From positions 5,310,028 to 5,374,027 of the forward strand of contig CM064666.1 in assembly GCA_032717465.1 (NCBI GenBank): a stretch of DNA of 64,000 nucleotides. Direction: 5' to 3'. Below are positions 1-11,276 of this stretch, in pieces. The notes under the pieces were generated by a model. It did not search any database, had not been told where the DNA came from, and saw only the letters and a program-made list of their open reading frames with translations. Positions within the stretch are counted from its first letter, which is position 1. Each line of letters begins with the position of its first letter. The position numbers and the translations under genes are program-made. Origin of the DNA: Coenobita brevimanus (taxonomy: Eukaryota; Arthropoda; Malacostraca; Decapoda; Coenobitidae).

Positions 1-140
1 GCTTGTCATATGAGGCGCATAATGGGTTGGCGAAGGGTTAGTGCCCCCCCCCCCCCCGGAAAATAGCTAACTACAAAGACGAACAAGAAGCCTCGGACAA
101 GAACTGACCAAAAGATAACGACAAAGGACCGGGCAAAGGA

Positions 141-1024
141 CATGATACGGATAGCCACGTGGAATGTAAGAGGTGCGAATGATGAGGTGAAAGAGAGAGA
201 GAGATTGTCCAGGTGCTTGAGGGTGCGGAAGTGGATGTATGTGGAGTAACTGAAACTAAATGAAGAGGTGGGAGTGTGAGAGAATGGGAGTATCGATGGG
301 TATATGTGCAGGAGTACGTGAGAATGAGAGGACAAAAGGAGGAGTGTGTATTGTTTTGAGTAAAATATCGAAGAAGAACATAAGAGAGTATGGATCATTT
401 GGCTCAAGGATTGTGTGGGTAAGATTAACAGTTGGAATACAAATGTGGGCGATTGTGTGCGTGTATGCACCAACGCAAGATCGTGCAAGCAGTGAGAAAA
501 GAGTTCTGGACAAATGTAGAAGTGTGCATGGAAAAGTTTGAAAGGAATGAGATAGTGTTTTTGATCGGTGATATGAATGGTAAAGTAGGGAATGTGAGGG
601 TGAATGGAATAGTTCGTGAGTGGGGTGTGCCTGCTGAGGTAAATGAGAATGGCAGTGTGTTTGTGGACATTTGTGCCCGGAGGGGGTTTATGATACCCAA
701 TACCCTCCTCAGGCACAAAATGATCCACAGGTATACATAGCAAGTGATGAGAAGGGTGGGTGGTGAACTGAATGAACGGAAGGCAATGATTGATTATGTG
801 TGTGTGGATGAAAGGATGCAAAGATGTGTAATGGATGCAAGAGCTTCTAGAGGTTGGGAGGGTGGACTTTCTGACCATTACTTGCTGGTGGCCAGAATCA
901 AGATCCAAGTAGGATGGAGAAATAGAAGAAGGGAAGGAAGGGAGGAAGAAGTAGTTGCAAGGAGAGTGGAAAGGTTACAAGAGGATCAGAAAAAGGCAGA
1001 ATATAAGAGAGAAGTGGAGGAATG
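141..1024 (+). pseudogene. RTE-1 APE-type endonuclease domain, frameshifted
   Basis: Normally nicks the target DNA strand to prime reverse transcription. Pieces in several frames give the opening [11 protein letters not shown] (141-185), SKISKKNIREYGS (361-400), VYAPTQDRAS (460-490), GDMNGKVGNV (about 570-600) and a final SDHYLLVARIK (about 870-900), where D and H belong to the catalytic set. The same blocks occur in RTE-2 and RTE-3, so the frame breaks here are secondary. Spacing between blocks is as in the other copies. No uninterrupted ORF longer than about 100 codons covers it. Confidence 0.8.
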
Positions 1025-1939
1025 ATTGGGTAAATTGAAACAGATGGGGGACGTGGAAGGTGTGTGCAAGATATTTACAGAAGAAATATGTGCAGCATGT
1101 GATGTGGTGTGTGGGGTGAATATAAGACAAAAGGGGGTGCAAGGAACAGCATGGTGGAATGAAGAGCTGTGACAGGCTGTGGCACAAAAGAAGAGAGCAT
1201 ACAATGAATGGATGAGAAACAGGGACGTGGAAGAAGTTGAGATGCAGAAGAGAGAGTTATATGTAGAAAGGAAGAGAGAGGTGAAAAGATTAGTAAGAGA
1301 GAGTCAGAAGTGAGCTGATGAGGAATTTGGAAGGAATTTAAGTGTAAAGTTGAGGGACTGTAAGAAAATGTTCTGGAATGAGGTGAAGAGAGTAAGACAG
1401 GGTGGCAGAGAAGATAGTATGGGAGTGAAGGATAAAAATGGTAGATTACTAGTGGAGAAGGGAGAAAAAGTGAGCAGATGGAGAAAACACTGTAAGAAAT
1501 TGTTGAACATAGGGAATGGAAATAATGCGAGTATAAGTGACCGGAGAATGGCTGGGAGAAGGAGGAAGGTGAGAAGACAGGAAGATATCAGTAGGATAGA
1601 AGTTGTGGAAGTGATGAAGAAAGATAAATTGTGGAAAGCCCCAGGAATTGATGGAGGGTGTGGTGAAATGCTGAAGTATGGGGGAGAGATAGTAGTAGAA
1701 TGGATGTGGAAGATGTGCAGATTGGCCTGGGAGGAAGGTTGAGTCCCGGAGGATTGGAAATCAGGTATAATTATTCCCTTGTGCAAAGGAAAGGGAAAAA
1801 GAAGTGTGTGGTAATCATAGGGGCATTTGTCTTCTTAGTGTAATAGGAAAAGTGTATGGTAGGATACTTACTGACAGAGTTATGGAAATAACAGAGGAAT
1901 TAGTTGGTGAAGAACAGGGAAGCTTTAAGAAGGAAAGAG
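1025..1939 (+). pseudogene. RTE-1 linker and N-terminal half of reverse transcriptase
   Basis: The linker is charged (MRDCKKMFWNEVKRVRQGG at 1350). It runs into RT motifs: KAPGIDGGCGEMLKYG near 1637, then PEDWKSGIIIPLCKGKGK near 1747 and NHRGICLLSVIGKVYGRIL near 1813. An in-frame TGA at 1741 and a shift near 1800 break it. The segment ends abruptly in AAGGAAAGAG at 1939, where the poly-T of an antisense Jockey-type insertion begins. The missing continuation resumes at 2697. Confidence 0.75.
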
Positions 1940-2696
1940 TTTTTTTTTTTTTTTTTTATGTGTGGAAGAAGGAACCAAAGGCCATGAGCCCGCAGTAACA
2001 GTTCCCTCCAAGAGAAAAACAAAATACAATTGAGAGCCAAATTCAAGATCCGATCATTTTGAGATGCCTGGGCACACTGCGTTTGAAAGACTGGAGATCA
2101 TAGGCAGCAGGAAATACAGAGAGAGGGAGACAGTTCCAGAGCTGACCTGTTGCATAAATGAAAGACTGGGAGTAACGGTTAACTCTTGCATTAGAGAGTT
2201 GGACAGAAAAGGGATGAGAGTTTGCTGCCAGACGGGTGCTACGCGCCCGTCGTAGAGGTGCAAGCAGACAGTTCAGAGGAGCAGTGACCATTAAAGTAGC
2301 GATAGAAAAGAGATAAAGATGCAACAGTGCGGCGAAGAGACAGAGGTTGAAGGGAGTCAGTAAGAGGAGGAGAGTTAATGAAACGAAAAGCCTATGACTC
2401 CACCCTATTGAGAAGAGCTGTATGTGGGGAGCCTTCCCACACATGAGAGTTGTACTCCACACAGGGGCGGATAAAACCCCTGTATAGAGTCAACAATTGT
2501 GCAGGGGTAAAGAAAGAGCGGAGTCAGCTTAGCACACCCAATCTCTTGGAAGCAGATTTTACAAGAGATGTAATATGATCTTTCCAAGATAAGTCCCGAG
2601 TAAAAGAAACCCCAAGCATGTTCAAGGATGATGCAGGATTAAGCTGAATATTATTAAACATTAGTGGGTATACCTGTAATGTTTAATAATATTCAG
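1940..2696 (-). mobile_element. 5'-truncated Jockey-type insertion (family of the 14-17.7 kb element)
   Basis: Reverse complement of the last ~650 bp plus 3' UTR of the element ending near 17.7 kb. It has a poly-T block (antisense poly-A tail) at 1940-1957, then the C-terminal RT region and 3' UTR. Over 2043-2462 (minus) it keeps an intact frame ending in YDLQSFKRSVPRHLK. At the equivalent point the 17-kb copy is frameshifted by an extra ~8 bp, so this fragment shows the ancestral frame. The element-homologous part ends at 2677, opposite 16961, and is followed by 19 bp of inverted element sequence. It is dead on arrival, carrying no endonuclease or RT core. Confidence 0.85.
2644..2696. repeat. 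Perfect 19-bp inverted repeat at the 5' junction of the insertion
   Basis: Bases 2644-2662 (CTGAATATTATTAAACATT) and 2678-2696 are perfect reverse complements separated by 15 nt. The outer arm is the sense-strand sequence of the parent element (16974-16992), so the junction carries a short inverted piece of the element itself. This is the expected trace of a cDNA end folding back, or of a template switch, during resolution of insertion. Confidence 0.85.
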
Positions 2697-3743
2697 TTGT
2701 GTAGATCAGATACTCATTCTTAGATCTTTAGTGGAAAAGTTTCTAGAGACGGGGAAGAAGTTGTATGCGGCCTTCATGGATTTGGAGAAAGCATATGACA
2801 GGGTGGATGGACAAGAATTGTGGAAAGTATTATGAATATATGGAGAAGATGGGAAGTTGTTGAATGCTGTGAAGAGCATACATGAGGGTGCTATGGCTGC
2901 AGTGAATGTGGATTGTGAACTGAGTGAATTTTTCTCTTTGAAGTAGGGTTGAAACAGGGATGTGTCTTGTCTCCATGGTTGTTCAATCAGTACATGGATG
3001 GGGTAATAAAAGAGATAGAAGGTAGGTCAGTGGATGTTGGAGTGGCTCTAGTGAAAGAGGGTAGTGTTTGGAAGCTCCCTGTACTGCTGTTTGCAGATGA
3101 TACTGTGTTGTTGAGTGAAAATGAAGGGGAACTGCAAGGCTTCGTGGATGAGTTTGGGAGAGTGTGTAAGAAACGGAATCTAAAGGTGAATGTAGGGAAG
3201 AGTAAAGTGATGATCTTTGAAAGAGGTGAAGTCATTGAATGTACAGTGAGGTTGGATGGTGAGGAAATGGAAAATATGAGTACGTTTAAGTACTTGGGGA
3301 GTGTTATGAGTAAGGATGGAAGTTTGGAGCGTGAAGTGTTTGAAAAGGTACAACAAGGAAGAAAGGTTGCAGGTTCCTTGAAAGCAGTGATAAGAAACAG
3401 GGACGTGAGCATGGAAGTGAAAAAGTTACTACATGACAGTATTGTGATACGAACTGTAACGTATGGATGTGAAGCTTGGACGTTGTTGGATGGACACAAG
3501 TCAAGAGTGAAAGCAGTGGAAATGTGCTATTTAAGAAGAGCCTGTGGAGTCACATGGAGAGACAGGCTGACAAATGAGGATATAAAACAGTGTTGTGGTG
3601 TGGATGTGGATATGATAGGAAGCGTTAGGAGGAACACATTGAGGTGGTTTGGCCATGTGGAGAGGATGGAGAGTCAGAGACTGACAAGGAGAGTGTATGT
3701 GAGTGAGGTGGAGGAGAGAGAGGGAGGGGGAGGCCAAGGATGA
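2697..3743 (+). pseudogene. RTE-1 reverse transcriptase core and C-terminal region
   Basis: Continues the RT after the insertion: FMDLEKAYDRVDGQ (motif A, about 2775), GCVLSPWLFNQYMDG (motif B, about 2957) and LLFADDTVLLSE (motif C, about 3088) with both catalytic aspartates intact. Then come FKYLGSVMSKDGS, TYGCEAWTLL and RWFGHVERM near 3645. An open frame of 264 codons runs from 2949 to 3743; a stop at 2944 (GAAGTAGGG) separates it from motif A. It was catalytically plausible before the breaks, but no full-length frame remains. Confidence 0.85.
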
Positions 3744-3898
3744 GATAGAGGGATGGAGAAGAGAGGTTTATGAGAGAGAGAGGTGTGAGTTGAGAGCAGG
3801 GCAGTGAAATGGCAGGGGACAGGGCGATGTGGAGGCGATTTGTTTGTAGCCACCCCGTACGGGATTAAGGGGTCTGGCAATAGATAGATAAAAAGATA

Positions 3899-4049
3899 GT
3901 TTTTCAGTTGGATCACTTTTTAGTTCACTGTAGGTGCTGGTGTCACGCAACAGTTCACTCATTTTTTCTTTGTAGTCACATTTGTTCATGACTAATACAG
4001 CGCTGCTTTTATCAGCTGTAGTTATATGCAGGGCATCATCTTTTTTCAT
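3899..4049 (-). pseudogene. Penelope-like element PLE1, N-terminal fragment (downstream part)
   Basis: Minus-strand coding reads ITTADKSSAVLVMNKCDYKEK then SELLRDTSTYSELKSDPTEKL, the block found just before the RT of Penelope-like elements. It is cut off at the low-coordinate side by the tail of RTE-1 and at the high side by the A-rich tail of the Jockey insertion at 4041-4060. It continues, after removing that insertion, at 6776-6891. No RT core is present on this strand. Confidence 0.75.
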
Positions 4050-4060
4050 TTTTTTTATTT

Positions 4061-5864
4061 TTAATTACAGAACAGAGGAAGGAAAAACAAATGAATAAAA
4101 ACAAACAAACAAATCCATGCACCAGAATACTGGTGTCCTCTCTTCATAAAATATCTGTAACAGTTAGATTTGAACAGCAGTAGGTTGAAGTTTGGAGGGA
4201 AACAACTCTGGGGAAGCGAGTTCCAGAGAGATGCAATTCGGGGAATGAAAGATTTCTGATAGGCAGAAGGTCTGCAGTATGGCTGAGTCACATTCCAGTC
4301 ATGAACGCTGCCAGCTGCCCGTGTAGCACGAGGGAAGGCATGGAGAGGTGGCACCATGGACGCAACTTCGTCTGAGCATTTGCTATAGAAATATCTGTAA
4401 AATAACGCAAGGGAGGCAACATTCCTTCTTACTTGTAGGGGAGGTAGTTTATTAGTAACAGCAGGGTTATTAATAATTCTAACAGCTTTGTTCTGAGTTT
4501 TGTCTACTTGTTTTAATGCAACCTCTCCACATTCACTCCACAAGGGTGAGCAGTATTCAAGCTGAAAGTGCACATGACTCTTATAAATTATAACTAACTG
4601 CTCGTCAGTGAAGAAGTTACGGACTCTGTACAGTAATCCAAGTTTCTTTGAGGTGGTTTTAGCAAGTGATCTAATATGAGAGGCCCAGCTGAGGTCATTG
4701 TTAAGCGAGACGCCGAGAATTTCAATACTTTTGGAAATGGGAATATTTGTAGCATTGAAGGTAATATACGATTCTGGCAGTCTTGATTTAAAGAGATGGC
4801 TGTACTGAGGTGAGAGTTAGAGATATCGGACTTTGTAAATGGATGTCTGAGTATGAATGAACTATGAAGTGTTGGGTTATTTACATATGAATGGATGGGA
4901 TTGTGGGTGACAGATAAGAGATCATTAATATGAACGAGGAACAGGGTTGGTGCCAGAACTGATCCCTGCGGCATGCCGGCGTTAACTGAGTGGAAAGTGA
5001 AATATACATCATCTACTTTTACTCTTATTTTTCTGTTGCTGAGATATGAGGAAATCAAAGGAACAAAAGAGTTTAGTCCATAGCAAGGGAGTTTGGACAA
5101 CAGGGAACAGTGCCACACTCTGTCGAAAGCTTTAGAAATATCCAGAACTACTGCATGAGTTTCACCATGTAGGTCAAATGACTGATGGATGGTATGAGTC
5201 AGGAAATTGAATACCGGTATGTCAATGGTGGATCTTTTTTGGCGAAAACCATATTGTCTATCACTAATTAAGTTGTTGGATTCAAGATGTTTAACTATGT
5301 GTTTATTAATTAGTTTCAAAAACCTTACCAAGAGAAGATGTGACAGCTATTGGTCTGTAATCAAAGGGATCTGAGGAACTTCCTTTCTTTGGAATTGGGT
5401 GGATATTGGCTTCTTTCCATGAATTAGGGAATGAAGAAGTACGTATGCATAGTCTGAATAATTTTGCAAGAACAGAGGCAAGTTCTGGGGAACACCTTTT
5501 CAAAACAATTGGCGGAATTCCATCTGGGCCTGGAGCTTTGTTGGTAGGTATATTGTCTAGGATGGATTTTACGTACCTTGTCTGTATTTTAAGTGGAACA
5601 ATGTCGGGAGAGTCAAGTTCTAGTGCTGGGACATTCTGGCTGGCTTCCTCTAAGGTAGAATTTCTGGCAAATGTACTGGCAAAGATATCTGCTTTCCCAC
5701 GCAGGTCATTTGTAATGTTGCCATCTGGAGATTTTAGTTGGGGAATGGATGATGACTTATTAAAGTTATTATTGAAAGAACTGAGAGTTGACCAGAATAT
5801 TCTATTGTCATTAGGGTTGTTAAGTAGTTTTTTGATGCTTGGCTTTGAAGAAAGTTTGATTTAG
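4061..5864 (-). pseudogene. Jockey-1 reverse transcriptase, catalytic box lost
   Basis: Reading leftwards: NIPTNKAPGPDGIPPIVLKR (about 5550-5490), ANIHPIPKKGSS, FDYRPIAVTSSLGKVFE (about 5340), QYGFRQKRST (about 5250), VVLDISKAFDRVWH (motif A, about 5150), AGMPQGSVLAPTLFLVHIND (motif B, about 4950) and HSYVNNPTLHSS (about 4880). The last should be YADD; here both catalytic aspartates are Asn, so this RT is dead. The C-terminal part (4573-4061) has LEYCSPLWSE and IASLWNSLPQSCFP, typical of the thumb and tail of arthropod Jockey-like proteins. Confidence 0.85.
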
Positions 5865-5931
5865 CAAGATTTATTACAGCTTTTGCATGGTTTCTAGCAA
5901 TTTTAAATTGAGAGAGTGATTCAGATGTTTT

Positions 5932-6775
5932 TTATTTCAAGTAATAGTTATATGCTTCTGACTTTTGGAGTGTTGCTCTGGCACAGATGCTATCAAACCA
6001 TTTTGGAGAGTTCGACCTTTTAGTGAAATGTTGACTTGGTATGAGTAAATCCATACCAGCTAGTATTAAATCACAAATGTGGGACTGGGTAGAATTGACA
6101 TCACTAGAGAAGAAAAACTGCCATGGAATGTCAGCAAGATAATTTCTAAATTCATCCCAGTTTGCCCTATCAAAATGCCATCGGGTCATCCTGACAGGTT
6201 CAGAATGGGGAGGTGTGGGGGGGCTAAGTAATGAGACTTTGATGAGATTGTGGTCAGATGATCCAAGTGGAGACAATACTTCTATCCTGTACTGATCTGG
6301 ATTATTTGTCAGGAACAGATCCAAAAGAAGGGCATTATGGTCAGGATTATCTGGTAATCTGGTTGGTTGCCTTACCAGTTGCATGAGATTAAACGATTCT
6401 GTAAACAGCTCACACTTTAGACCAGCATCGTCAGTCCTGGCAGAGTGCAATAACCATTCAACATTATGTATGTTAAAATCACCCAAGATGGTAATTTCGG
6501 TGTTACTCAAATGTGTGGAAATGAAATCAAATACACTGGGTTCAGATTAAGGTTACTCAAATGTGTGGAAATGAAATCAAATACACTGGGTTCAGAAGAA
6601 GCACTGGGGGAGCAATAAACTACACAGATATGTTTGGTAATATTTTGATATTTTAGTTTATACAACGAGTAATCAAAACTGCGTGAAGTGAGGTTTAAAA
6701 TGATGTCAACTGCATACTGGGATTTGATATAACAACAGGTGTCACCCTTATTACGGAAGTTTGTCCAAGGCATTG
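5932..6775 (-). pseudogene. Jockey-1 endonuclease domain, 5'-truncated and frameshifted
   Basis: APE-type endonuclease that would nick target DNA. The minus strand reads FRNKGDTCCYIKSQYAV (near 6760), SFDYSLYKLKY, HICVVYCSPSAS, then ITILGDFNIHNVEW (near 6490, GDFN active-site block), RLPDNPDHNALLLDLFLTN and a terminal LGSSDHNLIKVSL (SDH catalytic block, near 6250). A 50-bp tandem duplication at 6502-6596 shifts the frame between the first and second halves. The first ~70 residues are missing at the junction near 6775. Confidence 0.8.
6502..6596. repeat. 45-bp direct duplication (50-bp period) in Jockey-1 endonuclease
   Basis: Bases 6502-6546 recur identically at 6552-6596, separated by TTAAG. 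Because the period (50) is not a multiple of three, the duplication breaks the endonuclease frame. The perfect identity of the copies suggests a recent event. Confidence 0.9.
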
Positions 6776-6891
6776 ACAAACCTTTTAGGAGCAGAACTGT
6801 TAGTTTTCTTAAATGAGGATTTGGTAAGGAAGTTAAAATCTCTAAATGTTATGTACCCCTACAAATTACTGTAGTCAGCTTTGATGTTAAT
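6776..6891 (-). pseudogene. PLE1 N-terminal fragment (upstream part)
   Basis: The minus strand reads ITFRDFNFLTKSSFKK then APKRFVNALDKL, the Penelope-family block that precedes the ITTADKSSAV block found at 3899-4049. Joining the two across Jockey-1 gives a continuous N-terminal Penelope segment, apart from one in-frame stop. Its 5' end touches a run of 14 T at about 6890-6904, beyond which PLE1 coding continues on the opposite strand. Confidence 0.7.
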
Positions 6892-6904
6892 TTTTTTTTT
6901 TTTT

Positions 6905-8080
6905 CACAAATGTCTTTGTTGCTGATGTGTTAACTTTCCTGCCAAGCATTTTGGGTAGTATCATTGATGGTATTCCCTCTGAAAACATTATCAAGTTAAG
7001 TAAATTGTGCATTGTGAACTCATCTTTTATCTTTGAAGGCAAATCTTACACACAAAAATTTGATATGGCCATAGGTAATCACCTCTCCCCAGTTCTTGCA
7101 AATACTTACATGGAATACTTTGAGAAACATTTATTGATCTCTATAAAGGAGCAAAACATAATTTGGCTCCAATACATTGATGATATCCTGTGCTTCTGGC
7201 CCATCAGTGATCCCATTGATGAATTTCTCCTGAAATTAAATTCGTTAGTTCCATCGATTAAGTTTACTCATGAGATGGAAATGGAAAATGAATTGTCATT
7301 TTTGGATGTAAAAGTTATCAGGAACCAAAATGTCTTGAAGACTAATGTATACAGAAAACCTACAAATATTATGTCATATGTGCATTATTATTCAAACCAT
7401 CATATTAATGTAAAAAGATCTGTTTTCATATCCATGTACCTAAGAGCATATAGAATTTCAGACCCAGAATTTTTAGATGATAACCTAGAAATGATTCAGA
7501 ATATTGGAAGGAAGCTAAAACATCCACAAAGCATACTAACTCAGTGCCACAATACAGCCAAGAAACGGTTCCCTGAAGGGACAACTAATAAGCCAGATCG
7601 CCAGAATATTCAAAGAACCCTTGTCCTCCCCTTCCATGAAAATTTTCTTGATATTGTTCACATACTGAAGAAACTTAATGTACAAGTAGTATTCAAATAT
7701 GAGAACACCATTAAAAAAAAAAATCATCAAGAACTGCCCTTTCAGTATTTCAGCCGTTGTTTACAAAATTCCGTGTAAAAGCTGTAACAAATTTTACATA
7801 GGACAATCTGGAAAAGATTTGGAAACTAGAATCTCGTAACATAAATATAGTGTAAGGACAGCCCGACAGAGTAGTGGTTTTTTTCAGCACAAAGCATCCA
7901 GTGATCACCATACTGACTGGGCAGGCTCTAAGATTCTAGCAAGATCAAAAAGCTTTGATAAGAGAATGAATTAGAGTCTTGCCTAATTTCTGGCACATAT
8001 GAAAAGAATATGAACATGAGCTATGGTTATTTTAAGTGTGATAAATTGATAACTGAATTAATTTTAAAGCAGAATCCCCC
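6905..8080 (+). pseudogene. Penelope-like element PLE1: RT core plus GIY-YIG endonuclease
   Basis: Penelope-like retroelements couple an RT related to telomerase with a GIY-YIG nuclease. An open frame from 6927 to 7778 has TNVFVADVLTFL (RT motif A region, lacking its start), YTQKFDMAIGNHLSPVLANT (motif B), QYIDDILCFW (motif C, both Asp intact, about 7175) and LSFLDVKVIRNQNV. A frameshift near 7720 (poly-A) leads to VYKIPCKSCNKFYIGQSG (about 7757-7810), the Cys-rich linker fused to the YIG box, then a stop (RIS*HKYS). The region after about 7980 is littered with stops. It begins abruptly at the T-run at 6890-6904, opposite the minus-strand N-terminal half. Confidence 0.85.
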
Positions 8081-8690
<610 letters not shown>

Positions 8691-9050
8691 GGTAATAAAC
8701 TTTGGGAGTGTTCACCCAGCCACGTACTGCATTGGTGGACACAAGGAGTGCTGTGGTTGAACCAGTGTCTCTTACTATAAAGTATGCTTGCACCCAGTCG
8801 GCTTGCGCTGACCGATTACACTTGGTTCACAGACTCTCGTGAGGTCAGTCTGATCGGACGTCTCCTGGCGTACCTGATTTAGCTACCTGTGATCTGTGAT
8901 TGTGTTGTGCTAGTGTGTTGTAGTGAACTGCGATAGTGACCTGTGATAGTGATGTGCTAGTGACCTGTGACAGTGTTGTGCTACTGACCTGTGATAGTGT
9001 TGTGCTAGTGTGTTGTAGTGACCTGTGATACCCCTGTGAATTTGTGCGTG

Positions 9051-9917
9051 ATGGCGTCCTCTACGGACAGCTGTGTCTCCGTTGCAAGATATGAGAAAGA
9101 ATACCTTCAGTTAAAGGAAGAGCTTCTCGAATTGAAGCGGGAGGTACAGGTTCTCAGTCAAGAGAAGTCACAAATGAGGGAATTGTTGGAGGAGATGTTG
9201 GATGAGAGAGAGAGAAAAAGGCTGATGGTTGGACACTGGTCCATAAGGGTGCTACGAAGTTCACCCTTAAAAAACAATCGGAAATTAAGACCACAAATAC
9301 ATTCGATGCACTACGGGACAAATGTGAAGGGAAGGCAGAGAGGAAACTTGAGAAGAAGGACGGTAATAGACCTTCCTATGCAGGTAAGTATAGTGAGGGC
9401 AAGAAAGGTAAGAAAAATGTTGCTGTTGCTGGGGACTCACAGGTGAGATATCTTAACAGAGCCATGTATACACCACTCAATAAACATGTGTGTCTTCCAG
9501 GGGCCAGGGTGGCTAATGTGATAGAGAAAATTTCAAATATAGTGAAGGATAGTGATGACAAACCCACTGTGTGCCTCAGTGTAGGAGGCAATGATATTAG
9601 TAGCCGTAAGAGTGAGGTACGGTGGCAGAAGTATAAATTGATGTTAGAGAAGGTTAGGGAGAGGGGAGGAACCCCTGTAGTGCTTGGTGTTTTACCCAGG
9701 TGGCGAGTTGGGGGGGGAGTGGTTGAGCAGAAAAATAGGGTTTAATTGCTGCCTTGAAAGGTATTGCAAAGACAATACAATACCTTCCATAGACAGCTGG
9801 GACCGGTTTTATGGTCGGAGTGCCTTGTATAGTTGGAATGGGACTCATCTTACCAGGCAGGGAGTTACTGTTTTAGCTGGAATGATAGGTAGGGAGTTAG
9901 AGGGATTTTTTCGAGGT
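9051..9917 (+). pseudogene. CR1 ORF1: coiled-coil plus SGNH-type esterase domain
   Basis: ORF1 proteins of CR1 elements bind RNA and many carry an esterase domain. It starts at ATG 9051 (MASSTDSCVSV). Residues ~12-55 are strongly coiled coil (YLQLKEELLELKREVQVL). A frameshift near 9210 in an AG run leads to GWTLVHKGATKFTLKKQ and the esterase: VAVAGDSQVRYL (block I with Ser, about 9424), LSVGGNDISSR (block III, about 9580), GTPVVLGVLPRW (about 9670). After a second shift in the G-run at 9711-9718 comes WNGTHLTRQGVTVL (block V, about 9835). In block V the usual Asp before GTH is Asn, while His is retained. It ends at TGA near 9918. Undoing two shifts would give a frame of about 290 residues. 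Confidence 0.85.
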
Positions 9918-10220
9918 TGAGAAGTAGACGTACAGGAAGTTACAGCAACTACACTCAGAAATCATTATTACCATGTTTGGATAGATGCATCAAGACTTGC
10001 AAAATTAAGAACAAAAGTTCAACCATTAGTATAGATACATCCACTCAGGCACCTCAGATTGAGCAGGCGATGATAGATGACAACAAGCGATGATAGAAGG
10101 GAGATAAGCGATAGTAAAAAAAATTGTTATATTAGTAAAGTAAAGAATTTCCCAGTTAGTAATTAAATAAAAAACAGTAAATCCCAAGGTAAAGGCATAA
10201 CTACTCGTAATAATCTGAAA

Positions 10221-11276
10221 GTGTACTACACAAACAGCTTGAGTTTACGTAATAAAATGGATGAACTGAGGACTTTAATTTGTACAGAAAAAATAGACAT
10301 TGCCGTTATCAGTGAAACTTGGATGAATACAGACACTCGAGAATTTTTAGCAGAATATCAGATAAAAGGCTATAATATTTTTGTGTCAAACCGTCAGGGA
10401 AGAAAGGGGAGCGGGGTAGCTATTTATGTAAATGATTCATTAAACTGTTACAACAAAGCAGACATTAAAGTAAATAGGGACACAGAAAGTGTCTGGGTTG
10501 AAATTAGTAACAATAGGGAGAAATTAGTCTTGGGAGCAATTTACAGATCTCTAAAATTAAGTAGAGCAGATAGTAAATACCTTTGGAAAGAAATTAGGAA
10601 AGAGTCACAGTCCAGCTTAGTAATAATTATTGTAGGGGACCTAAATCTGCCAAGGATAGATTGGAGAAATCAGACAGGGGATGTAGAGTCAGAGGAATTT
10701 CTAGAGGTAGTACAGGATAATTTCCTTTATCAGTATATCAGGGAGCCCACCAGAGGTAATAATATACTAGATTTGGTTTTAGCTAATAAAGATATAGAGG
10801 TTGGTGGACGACTTGGTAATAGTGATCATGAAGAAAGATTTATTTGGGATATCTGTTCCACCGAAAATACCTTCACCGTTCCTAATTTTCGTCTAGGAGA
10901 TTTCAATGGATTAAGAGCTTATTTTCGAACGGTATTCCACGGGGAGATTAGCTATTTGAGGGAATGTCAGGTCAGTGGGGAACCCCAGGTCATTGGCGAG
11001 GGGCAGGAAACACGTAGGAATGTGCTCCAGGTGTCTTTGGAAGGTGAGGTGGTAGATGGGAGTGTAGTCGAGGTGACGGGGATTAACTTAGCTCCAGCAC
11101 CAGGTAGACGTTCAACCAGTGAGAAATATAACGAATTAGTAAATACAATACACGGAGGCAAAGATAGATATATCCCTTCAAAACCGTTTAGAACAAATAA
11201 TTCAGAACCAAGATGGTTAAACAACAGATTAAAATCTCTCATAGGCCAAAGGAAAGGCATATATATAGAAAAATAA
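10221..11276 (+). pseudogene. CR1 ORF2, APE-type endonuclease part
   Basis: An open frame of 351 codons. It starts YYTNSLSLRNKMDELR, then DIAVISETWMN (Glu of the active site), NIFVSNRQGRKGSGVAIYV, LVLGAIYRS, IIIVGDLNLPRIDW (GDLN block) and GRLGNSDHEE (SDH block, about 10815). It then passes into the linker (RWLNNRLKSLIGQRKGIY). Compared with CR1 proteins the N-terminus begins only a few residues inside the domain, so the true start may be slightly upstream. A frameshift near 11250 separates it from the RT. Confidence 0.85.

Larger units (their letters stand above)
22..3898 (+). mobile_element. RTE-like non-LTR retrotransposon copy RTE-1, decayed
   Basis: A long but broken non-LTR retrotransposon. 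The 5' end (gggttggcg...) matches the start of RTE-3 at 37384. It reads through an APE-type endonuclease, a linker, a reverse transcriptase and a C-terminal region with RWFGHVERM, and ends in a short (TAGA)n tail near 3880-3890, as expected for RTE-type elements. Frame is lost at many indels and stops, for example the poly-C run at 46-57, so it should be inactive. A 757-bp foreign insertion splits the RT at 1940-2696. The 3' end abuts Penelope sequence at about 3899, so RTE-1 probably inserted into that element. The clade is inferred from the tail and motif order; a related APE clade is possible. Confidence 0.85.
4041..6775 (-). mobile_element. Jockey-type non-LTR retrotransposon (Jockey-1), 5'-truncated, nested in PLE1
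   Basis: Antisense element with an A-rich 3' tail (T-rich on plus at 4041-4062) directly after the stop codon at 4061. It encodes endonuclease, linker and RT in pieces, and lacks about the first 70 endonuclease residues. PLE1 N-terminal coding flanks it on both sides in the same orientation (6776-6891 and 3899-4049), so this is an insertion into PLE1. I could not identify a clear target-site duplication. Stops and frameshifts are spread along it. Confidence 0.8.
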
